Shown piece after piece: positions 49,843 to 59,381 of a stretch of DNA of 64,000 nucleotides. Position numbers and translations under genes: made by a program. The DNA comes from Roseibium aggregatum (GTDB taxonomy: Bacteria; Pseudomonadota; Alphaproteobacteria; Rhizobiales; Stappiaceae), in the NCBI RefSeq assembly GCF_017309185.1, contig NZ_JAEKJZ010000003.1:186001-250000 (forward strand), written 5' to 3'. Numbering within the stretch: position 1 is the first letter of the stretch; the number at the start of each line of letters is the position of its first letter. The notes beneath the pieces are model-generated. The model had not been told where the DNA came from. It saw only the letters and a program-made list of their open reading frames with translations, and made no database searches.

Positions 49843-50542
49843 AAGCGGACCTCACGGCTGAGGCGCGGAGCGCCATGACGGCGGCGTTCACTGCAAAGGC
49901 GATGGCAAGAAGGATGACGCCGAGCGCAAGCGCGAGCTGGAGATTGCCCTTGGAGGTCTCCAGGGCGATGGTCGTGGTCATGACCCTGGTGACGTGATTG
50001 ATATTGCCGCCGACGATGATCACCGCGCCGACTTCGGCGACCGCCCGGCCGAAACCGGCAAGAGCCACGGTGAGCAGGCTGTAGCGGGCATCCCACAACA
50101 TGGCGGTCAACCGGTCCAGCGGGCCGACGCCCATGGAGGCGAATTGCTCGGAATATTCCCGGGTCAGATCCTCAACGACCTGCCGGGTAAGCGCGGCGAC
50201 AATCGGCGTGACCAGAACCATCTGCGCAATGATCATGGCGGTCGGCGTGTAAAGCAGGCGCAGAGGTCCGAGCGGACCGGAAGCGGAAAGCACCAGATAG
50301 ACCAGCAGTCCGACGACGACCGGCGGCAGGCCCATCAAGGCATTGAGGACAACGGCTACGAGGGTGCGGCCGGGGAAGTCGAAGGTGCCGACGGCCGCGC
50401 CGAGAGGCAGCCCGATCAGGCAGGCGAACAACACGGCCGTCAGCGTGACCCGCATGGAAAGCCCGATGATTTCCATAAGGTCCGGGTCGAGAGCGAATAC
50501 AAGGCCGATGGCCCCGCCAAGCGCACTCCAGAAGCTGTCCAT
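49835..50542 (-). CDS. tupB: Tungstate ABC importer permease (TupB)
   Basis: 235-aa permease with five to six hydrophobic helices. The EAA-like loop is in LTREYSEQFASMGVGPLDR, and the later ALAGFGRAVAEVGAVIIVGGNI is typical of the Tup/Mod family. First gene of the minus-strand operon tupBCA. The ATG at 50542 is preceded by an AT-rich region containing a dyad (50546-50578) suited to metal-dependent control. Confidence 0.9.
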   Translation of the reverse strand: MDSFWSALGGAIGLVFALDPDLMEIIGLSMRVTLTAVLFACLIGLPLGAAVGTFDFPGRTLVAVVLNALMGLPPVVVGLLVYLVLSASGPLGPLRLLYTPTAMIIAQMVLVTPIVAALTRQVVEDLTREYSEQFASMGVGPLDRLTAMLWDARYSLLTVALAGFGRAVAEVGAVIIVGGNINHVTRVMTTTIALETSKGNLQLALALGVILLAIAFAVNAAVMALRASAVRSAYA

Positions 50543-50545
50543 TCG

Positions 50546-50578
50546 CGTTATTTCTCCCTATTTGCGGAAAAAATAACG
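50546..50578. promoter_or_regulatory. Candidate oxyanion-responsive operator upstream of tupB
   Basis: CGTTATTT (50546-50553) and AAATAACG (50571-50578) are perfect inverted half-sites. A third, weaker half (CCCTATTT, 50556-50563) pairs with the right arm at 7-bp spacing, close to the 8-bp core spacing of ModE-type boxes (CGxTATAT...ATATAACG). Position just upstream of the tupB start suits repression by a ModE/TunR-like regulator when tungstate is ample. The identity of the regulator is inferred. No other feature stands out between here and 50790. Confidence 0.4.
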
Positions 50579-50796
50579 TAAAATGCATCAGAATCCAATT
50601 CCGATCTTCCGTGGGCGGCAAAAATCTAAGCGCGCCTGAAATCGGGCACTGTCAATCGGCATTCGATTGGATGAATTGGTTTTCCGACAGGCTGTTGGGG
50701 GATGGTGCGCCGGTGCGACCGGCGCCTGTGTGAAAGAGGCCACTTAAGCCGGGCAGGGAAGAGCCGCGAACTGTTCTCTTCCGGCGACAATTGCCC

Positions 50797-50818
50797 GTCC
50801 CGGCCTCCAGGCCGGGAC
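50797..50818. terminator. Stem-loop downstream of hutU
   Basis: GTCCCGGCC and GGCCGGGAC form a 9-bp stem with a TCCA loop, about 55 bp past the hutU stop in the 330-bp gap between the hut and tup operons. The U-tract on the minus strand is weak, so it is a candidate terminator or stabilising hairpin. Nothing gene-like is seen in the rest of the gap. Confidence 0.45.
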
Positions 50819-50872
50819 CTTTCGATTGCTGGGCTGTTGAGAGCCGGATCTCCGCCGCGCTCCGTCCTGCTG

Positions 50873-52558
50873 TCAGTTGCCCAGGATGCCCGGCAGATTG
50901 AGTCCCTGTTCCCTGGCGCAGTCGAGGGCAATTTCGTAGCCGGCGTCCGCGTGGCGCATGACGCCGGTGGCTGGGTCGTTCCAGAGTACCCGTTCCAGAC
51001 GCCGGTCGGCGTCTTCGGTCCCGTCGCAGCAGATCACCATGCCCGAGTGCTGGGAGAAGCCCATGCCGACGCCGCCGCCATGATGGAGCGACACCCAGGT
51101 CGCGCCTGAGGCCGTGTTGAGGAGGGCATTCAGAAGCGGCCAGTCGGACACGGCGTCCGAGCCGTCCTTCATGGCTTCTGTCTCCCGGTTGGGCGAGGCA
51201 ACGGAGCCACTGTCGAGGTGGTCGCGGCCGATGACGATGGGGGCCTTCAGTTCGCCGTTGCGGACCATCTCGTTGAAGGCGAGACCGAGGCGGTGGCGCT
51301 GACCAAGGCCGACCCAGCAGATGCGCGCCGGCAGGCCCTGGAAGGATATGCGTTCGCGGGCCATGTCCAGCCAGTTGTGAAGATGGGCGTCGTCGGGGAT
51401 TAGTTCCGTCACCTTGGCGTCGGTCCGGTAGATGTCCTCCGGATCTCCGGACAGCGCGCACCAGCGGAACGGGCCGACGCCCCGGCAGAACAGCGGGCGG
51501 ATATAGGCAGGCACGAAGCCGGGGAAGGCGAAGGCGTTCTCAAACCCCTCCTCCTTCGCGACCTGGCGGATGTTGTTGCCGTAGTCGAGGGTCGGTACGC
51601 CGGCGCTCCAGAAATCGACCATGGCTTCCACATGCTCGCGCATGGAGGCACGGGCCGCCTTTTCGACCGCTTTGGGCTCGCTCTCCCGCTTCTCGCGCCA
51701 TTCGGCGACGGTCCAGCCTTTCGGCAGATAGCCGTTGACCGGGTCGTGGGCGGAGGTCTGGTCGGTGACAATGTCAGGGCGCGGACCGCCCGCCTTCATG
51801 CGGCGGACCAGTTCGGGGAAGATGTCGGCGGCATTCCCGAGCAGGCCGACGGACTTGGCTTCCCCGGCCCTGGTCCAGGTGTCGATCATGGCCAATGCCT
51901 CGTCGAGGGAGGTGGCCTTTTCGTCGACATACCGCGTGCGCAGACGGAAATCGATGCGGGTCTCGTCGCATTCTACGGCGAGGCAGCAGGCGCCGGCCAT
52001 GACCGCCGCGAGCGGCTGCGCGCCGCCCATGCCGCCGAGACCGGCGGTCAGGATCCATTTGCCGGCGAGATCGCCGCCGTAATGCTGGCGGCCGGCTTCG
52101 GCGAAGGTCTCGTAAGTGCCCTGAACGATGCCTTGCGTACCGATATAGATCCAGGAGCCGGCGGTCATCTGGCCGTACATGGCCAGGCCTTTCTTGTCGA
52201 GCTCGTGGAAATGGTCCCAATTCGCCCAGTGGGGCACCAGGTTGGAATTGGCGATCAGGACGCGCGGTGCGTCCTTGTGGGTGCGGAACACGCCGACCGG
52301 TTTGCCCGACTGGACCAGTAGCGTCTCGTCTTCTTCCAGTTGTTTCAGGCTTGCTACGATCCGGTCGAAATCCTCCCAGGTGCGTGCGGCGCGGCCGATG
52401 CCGCCGTAGACTACCAGCTCGTGCGGGTTCTCGGCGACGTCCGGGTGGAGGTTGTTCATGAGCATGCGCATCGGAGCCTCGGTCAGCCAGGATTTGGCGC
52501 TGAGCTCCGTGCCGGTCGGCGGAAAGACGTCGCGGCTGTTGTGGCGGGGATCGGTCAT
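50873..52558 (-). CDS. hutU: Urocanate hydratase HutU
   Basis: Second enzyme of histidine breakdown, converting urocanate to imidazolonepropionate using tightly bound NAD+. 561 aa. Conserved segments are [49 protein letters not shown] and, near the end, [25 protein letters not shown] holds the active-site cysteine. I take the ATG at 52558, in a four-base overlap with hutG; an open frame upstream crosses hutG and is not family-like. Last gene of hutIHGU. Confidence 0.96.
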   Translation of the reverse strand: MTDPRHNSRDVFPPTGTELSAKSWLTEAPMRMLMNNLHPDVAENPHELVVYGGIGRAARTWEDFDRIVASLKQLEEDETLLVQSGKPVGVFRTHKDAPRVLIANSNLVPHWANWDHFHELDKKGLAMYGQMTAGSWIYIGTQGIVQGTYETFAEAGRQHYGGDLAGKWILTAGLGGMGGAQPLAAVMAGACCLAVECDETRIDFRLRTRYVDEKATSLDEALAMIDTWTRAGEAKSVGLLGNAADIFPELVRRMKAGGPRPDIVTDQTSAHDPVNGYLPKGWTVAEWREKRESEPKAVEKAARASMREHVEAMVDFWSAGVPTLDYGNNIRQVAKEEGFENAFAFPGFVPAYIRPLFCRGVGPFRWCALSGDPEDIYRTDAKVTELIPDDAHLHNWLDMARERISFQGLPARICWVGLGQRHRLGLAFNEMVRNGELKAPIVIGRDHLDSGSVASPNRETEAMKDGSDAVSDWPLLNALLNTASGATWVSLHHGGGVGMGFSQHSGMVICCDGTEDADRRLERVLWNDPATGVMRHADAGYEIALDCAREQGLNLPGILGN

Positions 52559-53385
52559 TGTGAACTCCCGGTGGGTGCATGGTTTTTCGGGGCGAGCGAC
52601 GGCGCGAGGGTTTCCAGGGCGCTCAGGACGTCCTTGAGGTGCGAGCGCAAGGCGTCCGCTTTCGCCGTGTCGTAAGCGAAGGGCGTGTCCTCGCTCGCAA
52701 GATGCGTCTTTTGCGCCAGCTCCATCTGAATGGCATGAAACCCCATGTCGGGGCGGCCGTAATGGCGCGTCGTCCAGCCGCCTTTGAAGCGGCCGTTCAG
52801 AACCGACGTGTAGCCCTCGGCTGCTTCGGTGCGCTCGACGACGGCTGCCTCGACCGCGGGGTCGCAGGTCGTGCCGTTGTTGGTGCCAATGTTGAAATCC
52901 GGCAGCGTGCCTTCGAAAAGATAGGGCACCATCGAACGGATCGAGTGGCAATCGTAGAGGATCGCAACGCCGTGCCGGGCCCGGACCCGCTCAAGTTCAC
53001 CCAGAAGTGCATCGTGATAGGAAGCGTGCCAGGTGCGGCGCCGGGCTTCTATCTCGGCCGGGTCCGGGTCTTTTCCGGAGCGATAGAGCGGGCGGCCGTC
53101 GAAATCCGTCGTCGGGCAGAGCGTGGTCGTGTTCTGTCCGGGATAGAGGGAAACGCCCTCCGGGTCCCGGTTGGCGTCAATGACGTAGCGGTGGAAATTG
53201 GCTTTCACCATGGTCGCGCCCGGCAAGAGGTCCGAGTAGAGCCGGTCCACATGCCAGTCGGTGTCGGCAAGTTTCCGGCCCGTCGCGTTGAGCCGGTCCC
53301 GGATGTCCTCGGGAACATAAGTGCCCGCATGCGGGACACCGAGGACGACGGGCCCGTCTCCCTTGATTACTTCAACGGGCTGCAT
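52555..53385 (-). CDS. hutG: N-formylglutamate deformylase HutG
   Basis: Hydrolyses N-formylglutamate to glutamate and formate, final step of the five-enzyme hut route. 276 aa. Metal motifs are [18 protein letters not shown] and YDCHSIRS. It overlaps hutH upstream by 14 nt and hutU downstream by 4. Together with hutF it shows the formylglutamate branch; the formate released could feed the formate dehydrogenase encoded nearby, which is inference. Confidence 0.93.
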   Translation of the reverse strand: MQPVEVIKGDGPVVLGVPHAGTYVPEDIRDRLNATGRKLADTDWHVDRLYSDLLPGATMVKANFHRYVIDANRDPEGVSLYPGQNTTTLCPTTDFDGRPLYRSGKDPDPAEIEARRRTWHASYHDALLGELERVRARHGVAILYDCHSIRSMVPYLFEGTLPDFNIGTNNGTTCDPAVEAAVVERTEAAEGYTSVLNGRFKGGWTTRHYGRPDMGFHAIQMELAQKTHLASEDTPFAYDTAKADALRSHLKDVLSALETLAPSLAPKNHAPTGSSQ

Positions 53386-54928
53386 GGGCGGCTCCCAGTT
53401 CGATCATGTGACTTTCGGAAAGTACGGAAACCAGCGCGCGCGTGCTGACCAGTCGGGCGGCTTTTTCCAGATCCGGGGCGAGGTAGCGGTCCTTGTCGAG
53501 GGGCGGAACCTGCTTGCGCAACGCCGCGACGACGGTCCGCAGGGCCGGGCTGGTGGCAAGCGGCGCCCTGTGTTCGATCCCCTCGGTGGCGCAGAGAAGT
53601 TCGACGCCGAGGATGCGGGCCAGATTGGCGGTCATGCGCGCCAGCCGCCGCGCGCCATGGGCGGCCATGGAGACATGGTCCTCCTGGTTGGCGCTGGTTG
53701 GAGTGGAATCCGTCGAGCAGGGATTGGCGAGATGCTTGTTCTCGCTCATCAGGGCGGCGGTGGTGACCTCGGCGATCATCAGGCCGGAGTTGAGGCCCGG
53801 ATCGCGGGCGAGAAAGGGCGGCAGGTCGAAGGAGAGCGTCGGGTCGACCATGAGCGCGACCCGGCGTTGGGCGATGGCGCCGAGTTCGGCGATGGCGAGT
53901 GCGATCTGGTCGGCGGCGAAGGCGACCGGCTCGGCATGGAAGTTGCCGCCTGAAACGATCCGGTCCGCCTCGATCAGAACCAGCGGGTTGTCGGTGGCGG
54001 CGTTGGCTTCGATTTCGAGGGTCGTGGCCGCCATGCGCAGCAGATCGACACAGGCGCCCGCCACCTGGGGCTGGCAGCGGATGCAATAGGGGTCCTGCAC
54101 GCGGGTGTCGCCGTCCCGGTGGCTTTCGCGGATCTCGGAGCCTTCCATGATCGCGCGCATCACGCGGGCGACCTCGATCTGTCCCCGGTGGCCACGCAAT
54201 TCGTGGATCTCCGGCAGGAGAGGCGCGGTGGACCCCATGATGGCGTCGGTGGAGAGGCTCGCGGTGACAAGCGTCGCCTCCGCCAGCCGCCAGGCGTCGA
54301 ACAGGCCGGTGAGGGCCGAGGCCGTCGAGAATTGCGTGCCGTTGATGAGACCCAGACCTTCCTTCGGTCCGAGAACGACCGGAGTCAGCCCTGCCTGGGC
54401 GAGGGCGTCCGCGCCCGGTATCCTCTTGCCCTCGTATTCGGCTTCGCCTTCGCCGATCAGGACGGCGGTCATATGCGCGAGCGGGGCGAGGTCGCCGGAA
54501 GCTCCGACGGAGCCTTGCGAGGGAACAATCGGCGTGACGCCCTTTTCCAGGCAGGCCTCGATCAGCTTCAGCACCTCGAAGCGCACACCGGACGCGCCAC
54601 GCCCGAGCGACAGGAGCTTCAGCACCATCATCAGCCGGGTGGTGGTGCGGTCCAGCGGATCGCCGACGCCGCAGCAATGAGACAGGATCAGGTTGCGCTG
54701 AAGCGTGGCGGTGTCCTCAGGCGCGATCTTGACGCTTGCCAGCTTGCCGAAACCGGTGTTGACGCCATAGACGGCCTCGCCGCCCTGGGCTGCCTTTCCG
54801 ACCCGGTCCGCCGCGAGATCGATGGCGGCCTGCGCCGCGCGGTCGATCCTGACCGGACGTTCCTCTCGGTAGATGCGCTCCAGATCGGACAGTGTGACGG
54901 AGCCGGGAGACAGGGTGAGGGTGCTCAT
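53372..54928 (-). CDS. hutH: Histidine ammonia-lyase HutH
   Basis: First enzyme of the pathway, deaminating histidine to urocanate. The A143-S144-G145 triplet in [12 protein letters not shown] cyclises to the MIO prosthetic group. VYGVNTGFG near residue 53 supplies the catalytic tyrosine, and [10 protein letters not shown] is the conserved C-terminal motif. 518 aa. The start overlaps the hutI stop (ATGA). Confidence 0.96.
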   Translation of the reverse strand: MSTLTLSPGSVTLSDLERIYREERPVRIDRAAQAAIDLAADRVGKAAQGGEAVYGVNTGFGKLASVKIAPEDTATLQRNLILSHCCGVGDPLDRTTTRLMMVLKLLSLGRGASGVRFEVLKLIEACLEKGVTPIVPSQGSVGASGDLAPLAHMTAVLIGEGEAEYEGKRIPGADALAQAGLTPVVLGPKEGLGLINGTQFSTASALTGLFDAWRLAEATLVTASLSTDAIMGSTAPLLPEIHELRGHRGQIEVARVMRAIMEGSEIRESHRDGDTRVQDPYCIRCQPQVAGACVDLLRMAATTLEIEANAATDNPLVLIEADRIVSGGNFHAEPVAFAADQIALAIAELGAIAQRRVALMVDPTLSFDLPPFLARDPGLNSGLMIAEVTTAALMSENKHLANPCSTDSTPTSANQEDHVSMAAHGARRLARMTANLARILGVELLCATEGIEHRAPLATSPALRTVVAALRKQVPPLDKDRYLAPDLEKAARLVSTRALVSVLSESHMIELGAAHAAR

Positions 54929-56130
54929 TCAGAGCCTCCGAAAATGCGTGTTTTGAGGGCATTGAAGCCGATCCGGTAGGAGAGTTCGGCCGGATGGGCG
55001 ACGTTCCAGACGGCCAGGTCGGCGACTTTACCTGCCTCAAGGGTGCCCTGATCGGAAAGGCCAAGCGCCCTGGCGGCTTCGCGGGTCACCCCGGCAAGCG
55101 CTTCTTCCGGCGTCATGCGGAAGAGGGTGCAGCCCATGTTCATGGTCAGAAGCAGGGAGGTCAGCGGCGAGGTGCCCGGATTGCAGTCCGTCGCGAGGGC
55201 CATTGGCACCTTGTGTTTTCTGAGGAGATCGAGCGGCGGGAGCTGCGTTTCCCGCAGGGTGTAGAAGGCTCCCGGCAACAGAACGGCCACGGTGCCGGCC
55301 GCCGCCATGGCTTTCACGCCTGCCTCATCCAGGTATTCCACATGGTCGGCCGACAACGCGCCGTAGGATGCGGCCAGGGCAGCGCCGCCAAGATTGGAGA
55401 GCTGTTCGGCATGGAGCTTGACCGGCAGGCCCAGTTCTTTTGCCTTGTCGAAGACTTTTGCGATCTGAACCGGGGAGAAGGCGATGCCTTCGCAGAACCC
55501 GTCGACCGCATCGACGAGGCCTTGCTCATGTGCGGCTTTCAGCGCCGGCAGGCAGATGTCCGTGAGGTAGTCGTCCGCCCGACCCTTGTAGGCGGCGGGA
55601 ACCGCATGGGCTCCGAGGAACGTCGTGACCACCTGTACGGGGCGCGCCTCGCCGATCCGGCGGGCCGCGCGCAGCATGCGCACCTCGGTGTCGAGGTCGA
55701 GACCGTAGCCGGACTTGATTTCCAGCGTGGTGACGCCTTCGCCGATCAGCGCGTCGACCCGGGGCAGGGCGGCGGCCAGCAGTTCGTCCTCGCTGGCGGC
55801 ACGTGTCGCCGTCACCGTGGAAACAATACCGCCGCCGGCGCGGGCTACATCCTCATAGGAGGCGCCCTGAAGCCGCATCTCGAATTCCTTCGCCCGGTCG
55901 CCGCCGAAGATCACATGGGTGTGGCAGTCGATGAGGCCGGGGGTGATCAGGCTGCCGCCCTGGTCTTCCGCGGGGATATTGGCAAAGCACTGCGGGAGAT
56001 CGGCCGCCTTGCCCGCCCAGGCGATCCTGCCGCCGTCGATCGCGAGAGCGCCGTCTTCGATCAGGCCGTAGGGGGCGTCGTTTCCGGCCAATGTCGCCAG
56101 TCCGGCATTGGTGAGGAGACGTTGGGACAA
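54925..56130 (-). CDS. hutI: Imidazolonepropionase HutI
   Basis: Amidohydrolase opening the imidazolone ring to N-formimidoylglutamate. Metal ligands sit in [19 protein letters not shown] and KLHAEQLSN, and the catalytic Asp in [11 protein letters not shown]. 401 aa, standard. The start is a TTG at 56130 with a GGAG eight bases upstream. First gene of the minus-strand hut operon, divergent from hutF. Confidence 0.95.
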   Translation of the reverse strand: MSQRLLTNAGLATLAGNDAPYGLIEDGALAIDGGRIAWAGKAADLPQCFANIPAEDQGGSLITPGLIDCHTHVIFGGDRAKEFEMRLQGASYEDVARAGGGIVSTVTATRAASEDELLAAALPRVDALIGEGVTTLEIKSGYGLDLDTEVRMLRAARRIGEARPVQVVTTFLGAHAVPAAYKGRADDYLTDICLPALKAAHEQGLVDAVDGFCEGIAFSPVQIAKVFDKAKELGLPVKLHAEQLSNLGGAALAASYGALSADHVEYLDEAGVKAMAAAGTVAVLLPGAFYTLRETQLPPLDLLRKHKVPMALATDCNPGTSPLTSLLLTMNMGCTLFRMTPEEALAGVTREAARALGLSDQGTLEAGKVADLAVWNVAHPAELSYRIGFNALKTRIFGGSE

Positions 56131-56168
56131 GGTGTTTCTCCGACTTGATTAAATCGCGATATAAGATA

Positions 56169-56184
56169 ATATGCATGCACATAT
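56169..56184. promoter_or_regulatory. Probable HutC operator between hutI and hutF
   Basis: ATATG-CATGCA-CATAT at 56169-56184 is a near-perfect 16-bp palindrome in the 80-bp AT-rich divergent region. GntR/HutC regulators bind such dyads and release them on binding urocanate. One site could control both hutIHGU and hutFC. Confidence 0.6.
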
Positions 56185-56210
56185 TTGCCTGTCAACGGAG
56201 AATACGGATC

Positions 56211-57602
56211 ATGCCAGCGGTTTCGGAAACGGAGATTTTCGCGAAGAAGGCGCTGTTGCCGGACGGTTGGGCATGTGACGTCTCCGTGCGGGTCGGCGCG
56301 GATGGTCGCATCCTTTCGGTCGCTCCGGATACCGACGCAGAAGACAAACGTCGTGGCGACACCGTCGACATCCTGCTGCCCGCACCGGTCAACCTCCACA
56401 GCCACGCCTTTCAGCGGGCCATGGCTGGCATGAGCGAGAGGAGAGGCGCGGAGGCGCGCGACAGTTTCTGGACCTGGCGCCAGATCATGTTCCGCTTTCT
56501 GGACGCGCTGACGCCGGAGGACATCGAGGCGATCACTGCCTTCGTTCAGATGGAAATGCTCGAAGCGGGCTATGCGGCGGTCGGCGAATTCCACTACCTG
56601 CATCACCAGCCGGGTGGGGCGCCGTATGAAAACCTTGCCGAACTGTCCGAGCGGATCGTGGTTGCCGCAAGCGAAACGGGGATCGGCCTGACGCTGTTGC
56701 CGGTCTTCTATCAGCATGGCGGTTGCGACAAACGTCCGCTGGCTCCGGGACAGATCCGCTTCGGCAACGATTTTGACCGGTTTCAGAAGCTCCACGACCT
56801 TGCCGCAAACGCGCTCAAGCAGCTTCCCGGCGACGCGGTCCTCGGGGTCGCGCCGCATTCCCTGCGGGCGGTCGATGCGGACGGCTTGAAACTCGCCGCA
56901 GACCTTGCTGCTGAAAACCCGCTGCACATGCATCTCGCCGAACAGGTGGCGGAAGTCGACGAGGTCAGGGAGGCCTGGGGCAAGCGCCCGGTCGAATGGC
57001 TTCTCGCCAACCGGGACGTTTCCGCGAACTGGTGCCTGATCCACTGCACGCAGATGACGCCGGAGGAAACGTTGGGCCTTGCCCGCTCGGGGGCTGTCGC
57101 CGGGCTTTGCCCGATCACGGAATCGAGCCTGGGCGACGGCATTTTCGACGGCCTACGCTATCTTGCCGAAGGTGGCCGGTTCGGCGTTGGCTCCGATTCC
57201 AACATACGCATCTCGCTTTCGGAGGAACTGCGGACCCTGGAGTATTCCCAACGGCTGCGCGACAAGTGCCGGGCGGCGGTCGCGACTTCGGAGAAGTCGA
57301 CGGGCCGGGTTCTTTTCGAAGGCGCCGTCACCGGCGGGGCCCAGGCTGCGGGGCGAAAGTCCGGTGCGATTACGGAAGGCGGTTTCGCCGACCTTCTGGC
57401 GCTCGACGGCAGGTCCATCGATCTGGAAGGCCGGGAGGGCGACGAAATCCTGGATGCCTGGATATTCGCCGGAGACGACCGGATGGTTGCGGATGTCTGG
57501 TCCGCCGGCCGTCATGTCGTCAAGGAGGGAAAGCATGTGAAGGGGGAGGAAATCCGCGCGGCCTACAGGGCGACCATGACCTCCCTGCGCGAACGTCTTT
57601 GA
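56211..57602 (+). CDS. hutF: Formimidoylglutamate deiminase HutF
   Basis: Zn amidohydrolase converting N-formimidoylglutamate to N-formylglutamate and ammonia. 463 aa. Metal and catalytic motifs are VNLHSHAFQRAM, GEFHYLHH, LHMHLAEQ and GVGSDSNIRIS. The ATG at 56211 is chosen; an earlier in-frame ATG lies inside the operator region. HutF with HutG defines the formylglutamate version of histidine breakdown. Confidence 0.94.
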   Translation: MPAVSETEIFAKKALLPDGWACDVSVRVGADGRILSVAPDTDAEDKRRGDTVDILLPAPVNLHSHAFQRAMAGMSERRGAEARDSFWTWRQIMFRFLDALTPEDIEAITAFVQMEMLEAGYAAVGEFHYLHHQPGGAPYENLAELSERIVVAASETGIGLTLLPVFYQHGGCDKRPLAPGQIRFGNDFDRFQKLHDLAANALKQLPGDAVLGVAPHSLRAVDADGLKLAADLAAENPLHMHLAEQVAEVDEVREAWGKRPVEWLLANRDVSANWCLIHCTQMTPEETLGLARSGAVAGLCPITESSLGDGIFDGLRYLAEGGRFGVGSDSNIRISLSEELRTLEYSQRLRDKCRAAVATSEKSTGRVLFEGAVTGGAQAAGRKSGAITEGGFADLLALDGRSIDLEGREGDEILDAWIFAGDDRMVADVWSAGRHVVKEGKHVKGEEIRAAYRATMTSLRERL

Positions 57603-57613
57603 GGACTTCCATC

Positions 57614-58315
57614 GTGACTGTCGCTGACACAAATTCCTGGACCGGTATCCGCGAGGAACTCCTGCGCCGGATCGTCGGCCGGGTCTGGCAGCCGGGCGAG
57701 CAGATCCCGCATGAGGCGGATCTGGCGGAGGAATTCGGCTGCGCCCGCACCACCGTCAACCGGGCCCTGAGGGATCTCGCCGAAAGCGGCCTCGTGGTGC
57801 GCAAGCGCCGGGCGGGCACCCGCGTCGCGTTGAACCCGCCCCAGAAGGCGACGCTGACCATTCCGGTTCTGCGCGAGGAGGTCGAGGCGCTCGGGCGGAC
57901 CTACCGGCACAGCCTTTTGGAACGGGACTTGCGGCCTCTGCCGCCGATGCTCCATGGGGCCTTTCAGGTTCCGCCCGATGCGGATGTGCTTTATCTGAAG
58001 TCGCTTCATTTCGCCGACGACCGGCCCTACGCCTTCGAGGAACGCTACATCAACCTTGCCACCGTCCCGGGTGCGCAAGCTGCCTCGTTCGAGGCAATCA
58101 GCGCCAACGAATGGCTGGTCCAGAACGCCCCTTACAGCCACGGCGACCTCGCCTTCTTCGCGCTTAGTGCGGACGACGACCTGTCGGCGCAACTGGACGC
58201 AGCCCCCGGCACGGCCCTCTTCGCCATGGAGCGCATCACCTTCGCGGGGGAAGAGCCGATCACCCATGCGCGGCTGATCTTCGCGCCGGGGTACCGGATG
58301 CGGACGGCGATTTAG
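57614..58315 (+). CDS. hutC: Histidine utilisation repressor HutC (GntR family)
   Basis: 233-aa regulator: winged helix-turn-helix at residues about 10-75 (PHEADLAEEFGCARTTVNRALRDL) and UTRA ligand-binding domain at about 90-230 (YSHGDLAFFALSADDDL...). The start is GTG 57614 with GAGGA eight bases upstream; the open frame before it overlaps hutF. It presumably represses both hut operons through the dyad at 56169. A damaged copy of its 3' end lies at 59049. Confidence 0.92.
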   Translation: MTVADTNSWTGIREELLRRIVGRVWQPGEQIPHEADLAEEFGCARTTVNRALRDLAESGLVVRKRRAGTRVALNPPQKATLTIPVLREEVEALGRTYRHSLLERDLRPLPPMLHGAFQVPPDADVLYLKSLHFADDRPYAFEERYINLATVPGAQAASFEAISANEWLVQNAPYSHGDLAFFALSADDDLSAQLDAAPGTALFAMERITFAGEEPITHARLIFAPGYRMRTAI

Positions 58316-58380
58316 GGTTTTTCCAGGATCCCGAAACGTCTGCTTTGCGCCGTTAGTCTCGTTCTGCCTGCGGTCCGCTT

Positions 58381-58884
58381 TCAGGTGTTTTGCTTCGTCA
58401 GCTTTCTCTGGAGATAGTCAGAAAATTGTCCAGCATAGCGTCGCTGGAGTTCGGTACTCTTCCAATCTCTTCCGGTCACCTTCCCCCGGCAGTGAGGCGC
58501 GCCGCAGGCGCAGTCCATTTCCCAGTCATCGTCATCGCCAGTCGCGTAGTCGAAGGTAAGTTCTTCGCCGGGATCAATGTCGCGCATAGCGCGAAACGTG
58601 ATTTGCCCGACGATCTGCAGGTTGGGATTGCAGGAGTGATTCAGACACATCATCGACGCTTCCCGCTCCTCCGGGGTCACAGGTCCGATGAACAAATGGT
58701 CGTCGATCTGGATTTCAGCGGGACCAAGCGTCTTGGCGAGCTCGTCCCTCTTCTTCCGGTCAAACACGTGACCGCCTTTCACGACCACGGTCTCGCCCGC
58801 CTGTATCGATGCCATGCAGAACAGGCCGCGTCCCTCAATTTCACTTCCGCGTTTTTCGACCTTCTTCGAAAACCAAGTTGTCAA
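58381..58884 (-). CDS. SET-domain protein lysine methyltransferase-like protein
   Basis: 167-aa SET protein. SAM-binding and catalytic motifs: GRGLFC (18-23), NHSCNPN (82-88) and GEELTFDYA (106-114). A post-SET Cys cluster C125-x-C127-x4-C132 would complete a zinc site. The start is a TTG at 58884 with an AAGGAG Shine-Dalgarno eight bases upstream. Such compact SET proteins occur sporadically in bacteria, and histone-like or ribosomal lysines are possible targets. It sits alone, convergent with hutC and inside a rearranged segment. Confidence 0.82.
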   Translation of the reverse strand: MTTWFSKKVEKRGSEIEGRGLFCMASIQAGETVVVKGGHVFDRKKRDELAKTLGPAEIQIDDHLFIGPVTPEEREASMMCLNHSCNPNLQIVGQITFRAMRDIDPGEELTFDYATGDDDDWEMDCACGAPHCRGKVTGRDWKSTELQRRYAGQFSDYLQRKLTKQNT

Positions 58885-59010
58885 AGCCTGTCTCCTTACA
58901 AATCGTGCAGCCGCCCTATCGTTATTTTGCTACAATCGCGTGACGGGGAACTTCTGAGACGACCGCGCAACAAGAGTATTCACAAGCAGACGTCCATGCT
59001 GCGGGTCGCA

Positions 59011-59049
59011 TCCTTCGTCATGTGCTTCATCCGCACTTTCAGGATCCGG
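59011..59049 (-). pseudogene. Remnant of a tctA 3' end
   Basis: 39 bases match 61344-61382, inside the 3' end of tctA, at 35 of 39 positions and in the same orientation. Read on the minus strand it gives RILKVRMKHMTKD against RILKARMKHMAKD in the intact TctA. It abuts the hutC remnant directly. It is too short to be a gene and looks like a rearrangement scar. Confidence 0.7.
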
Positions 59050-59225
59050 GCGACGGTAACCTTGCCTTCTTCGCGCTCAGCGCCGACGGGGACCGGTCTG
59101 CCCAGCTGGACGCCTCACCCGGCACCGCGCTCTTCGTCACGGAAGGGATCACCTTCGCGGGCGAGACTCCCATTACCCACGCGCGGTGGGTCCTCGCGCC
59201 GGGGTGCTGGATACGGACGGCGGTT
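59049..59225 (+). pseudogene. Remnant of the hutC 3' end
   Basis: About 59 codons align with hutC 58144-58312. LAFFALSADGDRSAQLDA-S-PGTALF corresponds to LAFFALSADDDLSAQLDA-A-PGTALF, and FAGETPITHARWVLAPG to FAGEEPITHARLIFAPG. The original stop is lost and the frame runs on into unrelated sequence. There is no HTH domain, so it cannot be a working regulator. Divergence suggests an old duplicate or a fragment from a related genome. The rest of the 58885-59381 gap shows nothing recognisable. Confidence 0.8.
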
Positions 59226-59381
59226 TCGCGTTTTCGAAGTCTTTTCGTGCCGGTTTGGGCGTCCCAAGCGGACGTACAGGGCCGTTGGCTTTAAGCTTAT
59301 TGGGTCGTCTTTGTCCGGCTGGATCATCAAACGACAGTCAGATACCGGACAAACGGCGGGCGGAGAGAGTGTATTTCTTGT

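Noticed and set aside
59022..59294. Open frame over the hutC remnant as a real gene
   Set aside because: It lacks the DNA-binding domain, its N-terminus comes from antisense tctA sequence and its C-terminus runs past the lost stop; better read as a pseudogene.
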